Shown piece by piece: positions 40,582 through 49,007 of a stretch of DNA of 64,000 nucleotides (position 1 is its first letter; each line of letters opens with the position of its first letter). Source of the DNA: Armatimonadota bacterium (GTDB taxonomy: Bacteria > Armatimonadota > Zipacnadia > UBA1398 > JAKPQA01); assembly GCA_029547025.1 (NCBI GenBank), contig JAKPQA010000100.1, positions 1 through 64,000 of the forward strand. The letters are read 5' to 3'. Position numbers and translations under genes: made by a program. Under the pieces are notes generated by a model. The model had not been told where the DNA came from. It did no database searches and saw nothing but the letters and a program-made list of their open reading frames with translations.

Positions 40582-43500
40582 ATGATGCAGGAGCTCTCAG
40601 AGCTACTCAAGCGCAACCGTGGTGCGATGAACCGCGTGGTCTTGTTCGTGGGAAGCGGCATGGCGCTCAAGCCGCATCGGAAGACGAACGAGGACATCGC
40701 GGTAGAGGCGTGCATACGGTATGCCGAAAGCCAGGGAATCAGGCTTCCGGAGGCAATGCCCGAGAGGCAGGAGGCGGCCTACGACGCCGTGGACGCGGCC
40801 CACCTCTCGCCGGCGGCTCTGTCGGAGCTTGTGTTGCCCCTGGTGGAGGATCTGCAGGTCGGCGAGGGGCACCTCCGTCTGGCTCGCCTGACCAAGGAGC
40901 GTTACTTCAGCACCATCTTCACCATGTGCTTCGATGACCTGCTCGAGCGCGCGCTGGCACAGGAGCACCTTCTTCCGGTGGAGCAGTACAACCTGGTGGT
41001 GGTCGGGAAGGCGACGCGCCGGGAGATCACGGGCGCGCTGATGGAGTCACAGCGGCTAACCGTGGTCAAACTCCCCGGGAGCGCCAAAGATGGGCCGGCA
41101 CTGACGCCCCGGCAGGTGAGCTCGTACCTGCGCCGGGCCAGCCACATCGTGCATGAGCTTTCGAAGCAATGCACATTGGTCGTGTCGTACTGTGCGCGGG
41201 ATCGTGCCCTGATGCCGATCATTGCGCGCGAGGGCGACGCGCTGTGGTGGATCAACCCGCAGTACCCCATGAGCGACCGTGATGCCTACGACAACCTGCG
41301 GATCGAGCAGCCCGACCAGCTTCAGCACCATGCGTTCCAGCCCGAAGTCGTGGAGCTGCTGCGAAGCCGCCGGAGCGAGCGGCATGTCATCAGCCGGGAG
41401 CAGGGCACATTCGACGGGTTCTTCGCCGAGCTGTACGACCGGCGGGTGCGGCGGGGTTCGGACCGCCACCTGGATGTGCGCCGGACCGATTTGAAGATGG
41501 AGCCCGAGGGACCCTTCAAGTTCCTCGATCACTATGAGGCCAAGGACGCGAGCATCTTCTTCGGCCGCGATGACGACACCCGCCGGATGCGCGACCTGAT
41601 CGATGCTCATCGTGTGAGTGTTCTGTTCGGCCGCTCAGGGACGGGCAAGACCTCGCTGATCCACGCGGGTCTGGTGCCTCCACTCGAGGAAGAGGGCGCC
41701 CTCGCCATCACCACCCGGGTGCTCGACGAACCGGCGACCCGCATCACCGACGAGCTGCAGAAACATCCCGCGGTGCCTGAGGGACTCCTGGGAGAGCCGA
41801 AGATACCGCTGGCCGAGGCGATCCGCGCGGTTCGCGAGGCAACCGGACGTCAGATCGTGATCTTCCTCGACCAGTTCGAGGAGTTCTTTGCCCGACTGGG
41901 CGAGCGGGTGCGAGAGAGTTTCGTCCAGGAGCTGGCCGGGTGTCTCGCGTGCGAGGATCTGGACACGCGCTGGGTGATCAGCATCCGCGAGGACTTCTTC
42001 GGCGAGCTGTACGAGCTGACTGAGAGCATTCCGCATATCCTGCATGCCGTGTACCGCTTGCGCCGCTTCGCCCCGTCTCAGGCGCGGCAAGCGATTGTGA
42101 AGCCGGCGGCGAAGTTCGAGCTGAAGTTCGAGGAAGCGCTGATCGAGCGGATCCTCGAGGACCTTCACACCGACGAGGGCATCGGCCCGGCCCAGCTCCA
42201 GATCGTGTGCTACCGGTTGGTCGAGCAGCTGGGCCCGCGGCGGCGCGGAGTCAAGCTCAAGGACTACGAGACACTGGGTCAGGCTGAGGGCATCCTCAAG
42301 GATCATCTCAACTATGTCATCCAGCAGTTCGCTTGGCGCGAGCGGGACGCGGCCCGCACTGTGCTCAAGGAGCTCGTGCGGTCGATGCAGATGAAGGCCC
42401 CGCTGCCCATCAAGAAGATCTGCTCGGACCTCAACATCGACCGCGACCGCGTGGAACGGATTCTGTGGCAGCTCACGGACTACCGGCTCGTGCGCCGCCT
42501 CGGCGACGAGCACGAGCGGCAGTATGAGCTGGTGCATGAGTATCTGGCCGACGAGATCCATGGGTGGATGACCGACGAAGAGCTGGAGGCCAAGGACGCC
42601 CAGGACCTGATGGCGCGAGAGCTCAACGACTGGCGCGAGTTCGAGGTGCTCATGCGCCGCGAGTCCCTGAAGGCACTGCACGAGCATCGGATGACGTTGC
42701 GCACCACACCCGAGGAGCTCGAGCTGATCCTGCTCAGCGCGGCGGAACAGGACTTTGAGACCGACTACTGGCTCCCAAGGTCCAAGGAGCTGCGTCACCG
42801 AGAGGTCCGATTCCTACGTCGCATCCTGTCGTCGGGACGAGCCAAGGTCCGTCGGTACGCGGTCGAGCGGCTGGAGGCGCTGAACACACCCGAAGCACTC
42901 GACGCGCTCCTGGATGCGTTGCCCCAGGCTTCGGCCGACGAGGCCGCGGTGATCGCGGGTGCCCTGGAGAAGCGCGCGGGCGAGCTCGTGGAGGCCATGT
43001 CATCGAGCGACACCCACATCCGCACGCGCGCCGCGTACGCCCTCGGCCAGATCGGCAACGAGGTCGCCATCCGCGGCCTGGTCGACGTGCTGGCACGGGG
43101 GGAGCCGTTGGCGGCTCTGCGATCGGCGGCCGTGGAGGGGCTCCGCACCACGGGGTTCCGCGCCATGGCCCGAGGCCAACAGGCGGTGACCGATGCCTTG
43201 GTCGCGTCACACCGGCGGCGGGCCGATGATGAGGCCAACTGGCTCCGAGCGGAGGCCCTCGCGGGGCTGGTTGCGGGAGAAGCGTCGCTCAAGCAGCTCG
43301 CCGATGCCGCCGAGACGCGGGGGCGCGTGCCGCATCTGCGCTATGCCCTGGGTCGCGTGTACTACGACCAGAAGCGCCTGGCCGAAGCCCGGGAGCAGCT
43401 GGATCGCCTTCGCGCGGACTTCCCCGACGTCAGTGATCATGAGGCCGTCTCCCGCCTGTTGCGAGCGGTCGGCACGCTGGAGAATGAGCTGCGGGAGGGC

Positions 43501-44595
43501 CGGTACCGCTGGGCCATGTTCCGCAAGGGCCCCGACCATGCGGCGTGGACGCCGGAGACGCTCAGCACCCACCTGACTTTGCGATGGTCGGTGCGCACTG
43601 ACGGTCAGGTGGTGAGCTCGGCCGCGGTCGACGCGGGACTGGTGTATTCAGGGTCCAGGGATGGACGGTTCCGTGCGCTGCATCTGCGCAATGGTTCCGT
43701 GGAGTGGCAGGTGGATGTTGGGGCCCGGATCGAGTCCACACCGGCGGTCGCTGATGGCAAGGTGGTCTTCGGCGCCAACGATGGCGGGCTGTACTGCCAC
43801 GAGGCGCGCACCGGCATGCCGGTGTGGACGTACCGGGCCGGTGGCGAGATCCGGGCGTCGCCGACCATCTGCGACGGCCGGGTGTACGTCGGATCGTGGG
43901 ACCGCCAGCTGCACTCCGTGGACCTGGAGACGGGCGAGCGTCTCTGGGCGACTCCAACGGGTGGTGAGATTCTGGCGAGTGCCGCCGTGGCCGATTATGT
44001 CTATGCGCCCTCGTGGGACGGCCGGCTTTACGCGCTCGATCCCAAGACCGGTGAGGTGGTCTTCGCGGTCTCGACAGAGGGTGAGCTGCACTCCTCGCCG
44101 GCATACGCCGATGGCTGTGTGGTCTTCGGGTCGGACGCGGCCACCGTGCACTGCGTGGATGCCCGGACGGGTGAGCCGCGATGGGTGTGCGACGCCGGAG
44201 GACCGGTCCGGTCCTCTCCCGCCATCGCCGACGGTGTCGCGTATGTGGGGGGCGGCGATGGCGTGCTGCGCGGTCTCGATCTTGCCGGGGGCAGCGTGGT
44301 ATTCGAGTTCCGAACAGGCGACGGGATCCAGTCGTCGCCGGCCATCGCCGACACGATTCTCGTGGTGGGCTCTCGCGACGGCGGGCTCTACCTGGTGGAT
44401 CGGCGGACCGGTGAGTGCCTCTGGTCGGCGATGACGAGCTACGCGGTGACCGCATCCCCGGCCATCGCGGACGGGTACGTGGTGTCCGCCATTGACTACT
44501 ACTATATCGCGGCCTTCGGGCCCGGAAACCCGGAGGAGACTTCGGGCGGCAGCTCGCTCAACCTCCGGCAGGGGGCCCAGCGCGCCGATGGATAG
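40582..44595 (+). CDS. SIR2-like / STAND NTPase / HEAT / PQQ-propeller protein
   Basis: The 1337-residue protein has four parts. Residues 15-290 resemble SIR2 (LFVGSGMAL near 22; FTMCFDDLLERAL near 113; VVKLPGS near 162; LVVSYCARDRALMPII near 199), but the catalytic Asn and His are replaced. Residues 320-700 are a STAND NTPase (FFGRDDDTRRM; Walker A FGRSGTGKTSLIHAGL near 349; Walker B IVIFLDQFEEFF near 427) with a helical/winged-helix region. Residues about 745-930 are HEAT-like (VRRYAVERLEALNTPEALD). Residues about 990-1325 form eight PQQ-type blades (SSPAIADG, GGLY, RTGE motifs). It lies 15 bases before mreC. Confidence 0.85.
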   Translation: MMQELSELLKRNRGAMNRVVLFVGSGMALKPHRKTNEDIAVEACIRYAESQGIRLPEAMPERQEAAYDAVDAAHLSPAALSELVLPLVEDLQVGEGHLRLARLTKERYFSTIFTMCFDDLLERALAQEHLLPVEQYNLVVVGKATRREITGALMESQRLTVVKLPGSAKDGPALTPRQVSSYLRRASHIVHELSKQCTLVVSYCARDRALMPIIAREGDALWWINPQYPMSDRDAYDNLRIEQPDQLQHHAFQPEVVELLRSRRSERHVISREQGTFDGFFAELYDRRVRRGSDRHLDVRRTDLKMEPEGPFKFLDHYEAKDASIFFGRDDDTRRMRDLIDAHRVSVLFGRSGTGKTSLIHAGLVPPLEEEGALAITTRVLDEPATRITDELQKHPAVPEGLLGEPKIPLAEAIRAVREATGRQIVIFLDQFEEFFARLGERVRESFVQELAGCLACEDLDTRWVISIREDFFGELYELTESIPHILHAVYRLRRFAPSQARQAIVKPAAKFELKFEEALIERILEDLHTDEGIGPAQLQIVCYRLVEQLGPRRRGVKLKDYETLGQAEGILKDHLNYVIQQFAWRERDAARTVLKELVRSMQMKAPLPIKKICSDLNIDRDRVERILWQLTDYRLVRRLGDEHERQYELVHEYLADEIHGWMTDEELEAKDAQDLMARELNDWREFEVLMRRESLKALHEHRMTLRTTPEELELILLSAAEQDFETDYWLPRSKELRHREVRFLRRILSSGRAKVRRYAVERLEALNTPEALDALLDALPQASADEAAVIAGALEKRAGELVEAMSSSDTHIRTRAAYALGQIGNEVAIRGLVDVLARGEPLAALRSAAVEGLRTTGFRAMARGQQAVTDALVASHRRRADDEANWLRAEALAGLVAGEASLKQLADAAETRGRVPHLRYALGRVYYDQKRLAEAREQLDRLRADFPDVSDHEAVSRLLRAVGTLENELREGRYRWAMFRKGPDHAAWTPETLSTHLTLRWSVRTDGQVVSSAAVDAGLVYSGSRDGRFRALHLRNGSVEWQVDVGARIESTPAVADGKVVFGANDGGLYCHEARTGMPVWTYRAGGEIRASPTICDGRVYVGSWDRQLHSVDLETGERLWATPTGGEILASAAVADYVYAPSWDGRLYALDPKTGEVVFAVSTEGELHSSPAYADGCVVFGSDAATVHCVDARTGEPRWVCDAGGPVRSSPAIADGVAYVGGGDGVLRGLDLAGGSVVFEFRTGDGIQSSPAIADTILVVGSRDGGLYLVDRRTGECLWSAMTSYAVTASPAIADGYVVSAIDYYYIAAFGPGNPEETSGGSSLNLRQGAQRADG

Positions 44596-44610
44596 ACTGC
44601 GGCCAGATCC

Positions 44611-45489
44611 ATGAGTAGCCGGATACCTCTGGGGATCGGAGCCCCGTCCCGTCCGTCGCGCCTGCGGCGGGGCGCCACCGCTCTGCTGCTGGCTCTGGCG
44701 GTCACGGCAGTGGGACTGCTGGTGAGTCGGCCTTCGTCACCCATGGGTGCCCCTGCGGCTAACCTGGTCACGCGGCAGCGCTCGCTGATTGCCCAGGTGG
44801 CAGGCCTTCGAGCCGAGCAGTTCCTCGAGCAGGAACTCCTCCGCGAGGGAGTGCGCTTTCGGCGGCTCCAGGAGCTGGGGGCGGGCTTGAGGCGTCGCGG
44901 GCTGTCCTTCGTGGCGGCACAGGTTGTCGTGAACGATCCGGCGACTTCTCGTGTGACACTGGGTCGCGGATCCCAGAGCGGCGTGGGGCATCGTGACGTG
45001 GTGGTGGCTCCCGAGGGCCTGGTGGGCCGTGTGGTGACTGTGAATGAGACCACGTGCACCGCGGCCCTGCTGACGGATCCGAGTGTGGGCGTACCCGTGG
45101 TGGTTGCCGCCCACGAGCCCGTCGGCGCCGCGAATGCCTCTCCCGACACGGGCGGTAACGGAGAAGGGGGCTTACCCCGCTCCCAGGAGCTCCATGCCAT
45201 TGTAACCGGCAGTCGGCCCAACGGCCCGCTGGTGCTCGGGTACCTGAGCAGTGGCGCGTCGTTACGTGCCGGCGATCCCGTGCTGACGTCGGGGATCGGC
45301 GAGATCTACCCGCCGGGCCTTCGGGTCGGCGTGGTGCTCGCGGAGCAGGCCCGGCGGCCAGGGGTGCCCGAGCAGGCCCTGGTTCGACCTCTGGTCGAGT
45401 GGCAGAAGCTGCGCGAAGTGCTGATCGTTCGCCGTCCAGTGCGTGGCGCGTGCGGAAGGGGAACGGTCGCGCATGATCTTCCGGCGTGA
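44611..45489 (+). CDS. mreC: MreC-like cell-shape protein, copy 1
   Basis: The 292-residue protein has one N-terminal membrane span (ATALLLALAVTAVGLLVSR), a coiled-coil region (RQRSLIAQVAGLRAEQFLEQELL) and MreC-type beta domains (GRGSQSGVGHRDVVVAPEGLVGRVV, LRAGDPVLTSGIGEIYPPGL). In the periplasm MreC helps position the cell-wall elongation complex. It is followed by a second MreC-like gene overlapping by 17 bases, then mreD. The ribosome binding site is weak. Confidence 0.8.
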   Translation: MSSRIPLGIGAPSRPSRLRRGATALLLALAVTAVGLLVSRPSSPMGAPAANLVTRQRSLIAQVAGLRAEQFLEQELLREGVRFRRLQELGAGLRRRGLSFVAAQVVVNDPATSRVTLGRGSQSGVGHRDVVVAPEGLVGRVVTVNETTCTAALLTDPSVGVPVVVAAHEPVGAANASPDTGGNGEGGLPRSQELHAIVTGSRPNGPLVLGYLSSGASLRAGDPVLTSGIGEIYPPGLRVGVVLAEQARRPGVPEQALVRPLVEWQKLREVLIVRRPVRGACGRGTVAHDLPA

Positions 45490-46348
45490 TCCTGAGCGAC
45501 GGCGCCGGACGATACTCGCGCTGTTGCTGGTTGGGTCGGCAGGAGCAGGTTGGAACCATCGGACTGGCGACGTCTCACCGGCGCTGACCGTGTGGGAGCG
45601 GGCCGGTGCCGTGGCCCAGGACTGGGTCGGACAAGAGGCGGCAGCGCGGTCTGCGCGCCGCGTCTCCGACGCGGTCACGAGCGTAGTCAGTGCCCGTAGG
45701 CTATCGCTCCAGAACGATCGTCTCGCGGCACAGACGGACCTGCTGCGTCGCCAGAACGCCCTCTTGCGGCAGTCAGACATCGCACCGGTGCCGCTTCTCG
45801 GCCTCGAGATCCAGGCGACTCGCCTTCGGGAACTCACGTCCACCGCCACGCGAGCCCTGGTGATCGGGCGCGGCCCTGACCAGTGGGCAGATGCGCTGAT
45901 CCTCAACGTGGGCTCGGGCAGCGGGGTGCGCGCTGGCGATGTGGTGGTCTCGGGTCCGGATCTGGTCGGTGTCATCGCCCGCGTGTACTGGGGAACCTGC
46001 GTCGTTCGGCTGGTCACCGATCGCTACGCGCGGCTGCCCGCCCGCTGTGCCCGGTCCCAGGAGAGTCTGGGGATGGCCACGGGGACCTCGCGAGGACTGC
46101 TCCAACTGCGCGATCTGCCACTCTCCTCGGACCTGCGCGAGGGCGACCTTGTCTGCACCGCGGGCCTGGGCGCCTCGATCCCCGGAGGCCTGCTACTCGG
46201 CCGGGTCGACACCTATCACCAGATCGCGGTGCTGGACCCGGCGACGGGCACGCGGCGGCCTCGAGCTCGAGCCACGGTGCGGCCCCTCACGGACGCCCTC
46301 TCGCTCAGTTCGGTCTGGGTGATCCGGCTCGGCGCGGGAGGCGATTGA
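45473..46348 (+). CDS. mreC: MreC-like cell-shape protein, copy 2
   Basis: The 291-residue protein from the ATG at 45473 overlaps copy 1 by 17 bases. It has a short hydrophobic N-terminus (RRTILALLLVGSAGAGW), a coiled coil (RRLSLQNDRLAAQTDLLRRQNALLRQ), then MreC beta barrels (LNVGSGSGVRAGDVVVSGPDLVGVIARV, LREGDLVCTAGLGASIPGGLLLGRV). The coiled coil is longer and closer to canonical MreC than copy 1. It may form a heteromer with copy 1 (inference). Confidence 0.85.
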   Translation: MIFRRDPERRRRTILALLLVGSAGAGWNHRTGDVSPALTVWERAGAVAQDWVGQEAAARSARRVSDAVTSVVSARRLSLQNDRLAAQTDLLRRQNALLRQSDIAPVPLLGLEIQATRLRELTSTATRALVIGRGPDQWADALILNVGSGSGVRAGDVVVSGPDLVGVIARVYWGTCVVRLVTDRYARLPARCARSQESLGMATGTSRGLLQLRDLPLSSDLREGDLVCTAGLGASIPGGLLLGRVDTYHQIAVLDPATGTRRPRARATVRPLTDALSLSSVWVIRLGAGGD

Positions 46349-46349
46349 G

Positions 46350-46871
46350 GTGCTCCTGCGGATCGCGCTGGGGCTGTACGCCATCGCCTTGTGTGCGTGG
46401 GAACCGGGCCTGGGGGCGGCCTTCCCGGTTCTGGGCGCCCGCCCCCATCTTGACCTCGTCATCATCACATCCATTGGGCTTCTGCTGGGTCAGGAAGACG
46501 GCGCGGTCGCGGGCTTCCTGTGTGGGATGCTCGAGGTGGCGCATACCGCGGGGCCGGGGGGAGGCGCCTTCGTGGCCTCGCGAGTACTCGTCGGTTACGC
46601 CGCCGGCAGTGCGAGCCACAGCCTCTTCGCCCGCAGCCTCCTGGTCCCCGTTTCGTGCACGGCGGTGGCCACCGTCGGGGCCGAGGTCGTACGCTTCATC
46701 CTGGCGCCTTACCCGGACCTCTCGACTTGGGCACGGCTTGTGCTGGTGCAGTCGATCTACAACGGCGCACTGGCAGTGGCCATCCATCCGGTGGCCGCGT
46801 GGCTGTCGCGGCGCCTGCCCTCGCGGCCGCGCGCCCCCCGCCAGGCCATCAACCGGCCCCGAGCCATCTGA
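46350..46871 (+). CDS. mreD: MreD-like cell-shape membrane protein
   Basis: The 173-residue protein has four to five hydrophobic segments and MreD-like features: GARPHLDLVIITSIGLLLGQEDGAVAGFLCGML, and the YNGALAVAIHPVAAWLSRRL ending. The GTG start is one base after the mreC stop, behind GGGAGG. Its last 23 bases overlap the convergent gene on the minus strand. No mreB, pbp2 or rodA lies in the window. Confidence 0.85.
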   Translation: MLLRIALGLYAIALCAWEPGLGAAFPVLGARPHLDLVIITSIGLLLGQEDGAVAGFLCGMLEVAHTAGPGGGAFVASRVLVGYAAGSASHSLFARSLLVPVSCTAVATVGAEVVRFILAPYPDLSTWARLVLVQSIYNGALAVAIHPVAAWLSRRLPSRPRAPRQAINRPRAI

Positions 46872-48435
46872 CGGCGGACTCCACCAGGCCCGCCTCCCAG
46901 CACTCACGGGCGCGAGAAAGCCGGACCGCACGCGCGGCGTCTCGGGCGGCAACCGCCTCGTCGATCGCGCGGGCCAGCGCGCCGCGGATCTGTCCCTCGG
47001 CCCCATAGCGGCCGCGCTCGCTCGGCCCGGCGGCCAGGGAGTCCCCGAGGCCGAGCGCATGGGCCACGCGCCGGGCCCGCATGGTCCCTTGCGCCAGGAG
47101 CGGACCGTAGGCCTGACGCAGCTCCCCCCAGCGAGGCGCTATGGGCGAAGCTGTCCGGGCCGGATGACCGCCGGCATCGAGCATGTAGGGCGGCGGTGCG
47201 GCGATGGTGCACTCCGCCTCCCCACCACCGGCGCGGGTCAGGGTCCACTGGTCGAAGAAGCCGTCGCGATCGGTGTCGCGGTACCCCGCACTCCAGTCCG
47301 GCGAGCCGTCGTCGTCCGCGTCCATCAGCAACTCGCCATACTCCGCGCCGAGGAGATGGAGCCGACAGTCGACCCACGAGGGGTAGAGGCGCAGGCCGCC
47401 CGAGTTGTCGGCATCGAGTTCATACCGCTTGTTGATGCGGCCACACGATGGCCCACCAACCTGCGGGAAACCTGTATAGGGCGCGTTGATAACACCCTCC
47501 CAGCGCTCATGCGCACCGGGGTCACCGGGATCGATGTTCCGGTCGTTCTCATCCCAAACCAGAAGCGCCGATGACCAAGGTAGCGTGGGGGCGCGCAACT
47601 CGGCGCCGCTATACTGGAGAAAGGGGCTCGTGAATCCCCAACGCAGCGGCTCCGGCGCCAGCCAGGAGTCCGGCAGGTCCACAGGGCCGACAGCCATCAG
47701 ACCCACATCGTAGTCGTACGGCGCCTCGCGCCCCGCGTCGTCGTCGGCGTCGAAGCTCAGCCGCAGGAACTGCATGCGGGCACCGGCCCCCTCGAGCCGC
47801 AGTGCGGCCTCGGGATGGTGGTCATGGTCCGGGTCGAAGAAGTAGAAGGGACATTCGAAGCGGGGGACCCACTCCCCGGCAGCTGCATCGCGCCCAAACA
47901 AGCAGAAGCCCTCGGCTCCACCCGCGCCGAAGTCGCTGTCCCACTGGCAGCTCCCCTGGTCGTAGCTGTAGCCATGGAGGGCCCACAGCCGGTTGTTGTC
48001 GTTCAGGTCCCACGCGGCCACCAGACCTGCGGGCTCCCCGAGCCAGCTGCGTCCGATGTAGTAGTGGTGCTCGCGGTCGGCGTCACCGTCACCATCATCG
48101 TCGAAGCGGTCGAGGATCCGGTCGATGCGGCCGTCGTCCTGGAGATCGATGGCGAGCACGTCGCCGTCCGCGTCGGGGACGTCAGCGGCTGTTCGGGCGT
48201 CATCGTCGGCATCCACGGCCACGACCAGGGCGTGGCCATCCCGGTACGCGACGCGGTCGGGGTCGCCGTCGCCATCGGTGTCCAGCCCAATGCGCTCCGT
48301 GGGGCCGACGGCGCACTCGCCAATCAGCGAGGCCACGGTGAGCCAGTCGTCGGGAATGCCCGTCGGGCCCGGAACCGCCCGGGCCACTCCCCAGCAGAAT
48401 GTGAGCAGGTACAAGGCAAGATGCCCTGGGGCCAC
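46849..48435 (-). CDS. Secreted protein with calcium-loop (DxDxDG) repeats
   Basis: The GTG at 48435, 7 bases behind AGGAGG, gives a 528-residue product with a signal-like N-terminus (APGHLALYLLTFCWGVARA); the TTG 18 bases upstream is disfavoured. It carries several Asp-rich calcium loops of thrombospondin-3/dockerin style: DTDGDGDPDR, DADGDVLAIDLQDDGRIDR, DDDGDGDADR, DADDDGSPDW, DTDRDGFFDQW. They alternate with beta-rich sequence (SYDQGSCQWDSDF). Surface location and calcium dependence are inferred. The C-terminal 80 residues are Ala/Arg-rich helices. Confidence 0.7.
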   Translation of the reverse strand: MAPGHLALYLLTFCWGVARAVPGPTGIPDDWLTVASLIGECAVGPTERIGLDTDGDGDPDRVAYRDGHALVVAVDADDDARTAADVPDADGDVLAIDLQDDGRIDRILDRFDDDGDGDADREHHYYIGRSWLGEPAGLVAAWDLNDNNRLWALHGYSYDQGSCQWDSDFGAGGAEGFCLFGRDAAAGEWVPRFECPFYFFDPDHDHHPEAALRLEGAGARMQFLRLSFDADDDAGREAPYDYDVGLMAVGPVDLPDSWLAPEPLRWGFTSPFLQYSGAELRAPTLPWSSALLVWDENDRNIDPGDPGAHERWEGVINAPYTGFPQVGGPSCGRINKRYELDADNSGGLRLYPSWVDCRLHLLGAEYGELLMDADDDGSPDWSAGYRDTDRDGFFDQWTLTRAGGGEAECTIAAPPPYMLDAGGHPARTASPIAPRWGELRQAYGPLLAQGTMRARRVAHALGLGDSLAAGPSERGRYGAEGQIRGALARAIDEAVAARDAARAVRLSRARECWEAGLVESAVRWLGAG

Positions 48436-49007
48436 GGCCGTGCCTCCTGTCAAGCGCTGTCAAGCGCGTCGGCGAGCAGTCCCCCCGGTTCGCCGGCCCC
48501 TCTCCAGGGCCTGCTCGACGCATGACCGGAGGTCCCTGGCACCGGTCCCGCTTGGGCGCAGACCAACCGGGGGTGTCCCGCCGAAAACGCGGCCCGTGAC
48601 GAGATGCGTCGGCTGGCCGACGAGGTGTGAGAGTCAGCCGAGAGTGCTGAAGACGGCCGCCGGAGCCCTGAAGTGCCACCACGATCTGGTCGAGCTCTGC
48701 CACGGCGCTCTGCCGGTCGCATCCATCGCCGGTGATCGTCGGTGCCTCGACCCGCCCGGGCGGCTCCGGGGCTCTCAGGACCTGATGGTGGACTCGCTCG
48801 AACGGCCGCCATGGGTCCACGACCTGCCGCGACGGCACGTGGAGGAGCGGTGCCGATGGTATGGCGCCTGGCCCGCGAACGTCCCCGCGTGCAAACGTCC
48901 CGAGATCTCATTTCGCCCGAGCCACGTTCCCGTGGGCTCACGGGTGTCCATCGAGGCGAAGCCCAGCAGCTCGGCCGAGTCCAGTCGGGTCTCGGGGCTC
49001 GAAAGGG
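48436..49007. other. Long gene-free stretch
   Basis: About 570 bases with only shadow frames and no recognisable protein, RNA or strong hairpin. It should hold the promoter of the calcium-loop gene. A reading such as LVELCHGALPVAS on the plus strand is not convincing. Confidence 0.4.

Noticed and set aside
45883-47574. 563-codon plus-strand frame across mreC copy 2, mreD and the calcium-loop gene
   Set aside because: It is composed of Arg/Pro/Ala-rich shadow sequence and overlaps three better-supported genes.
48436-49007. Possible UroD-like relic in the gap (plus-strand reading with LVELCHGALPVAS)
   Set aside because: Weak resemblance only, no start or ribosome binding site, and wrong strand relative to the UroD-like gene.
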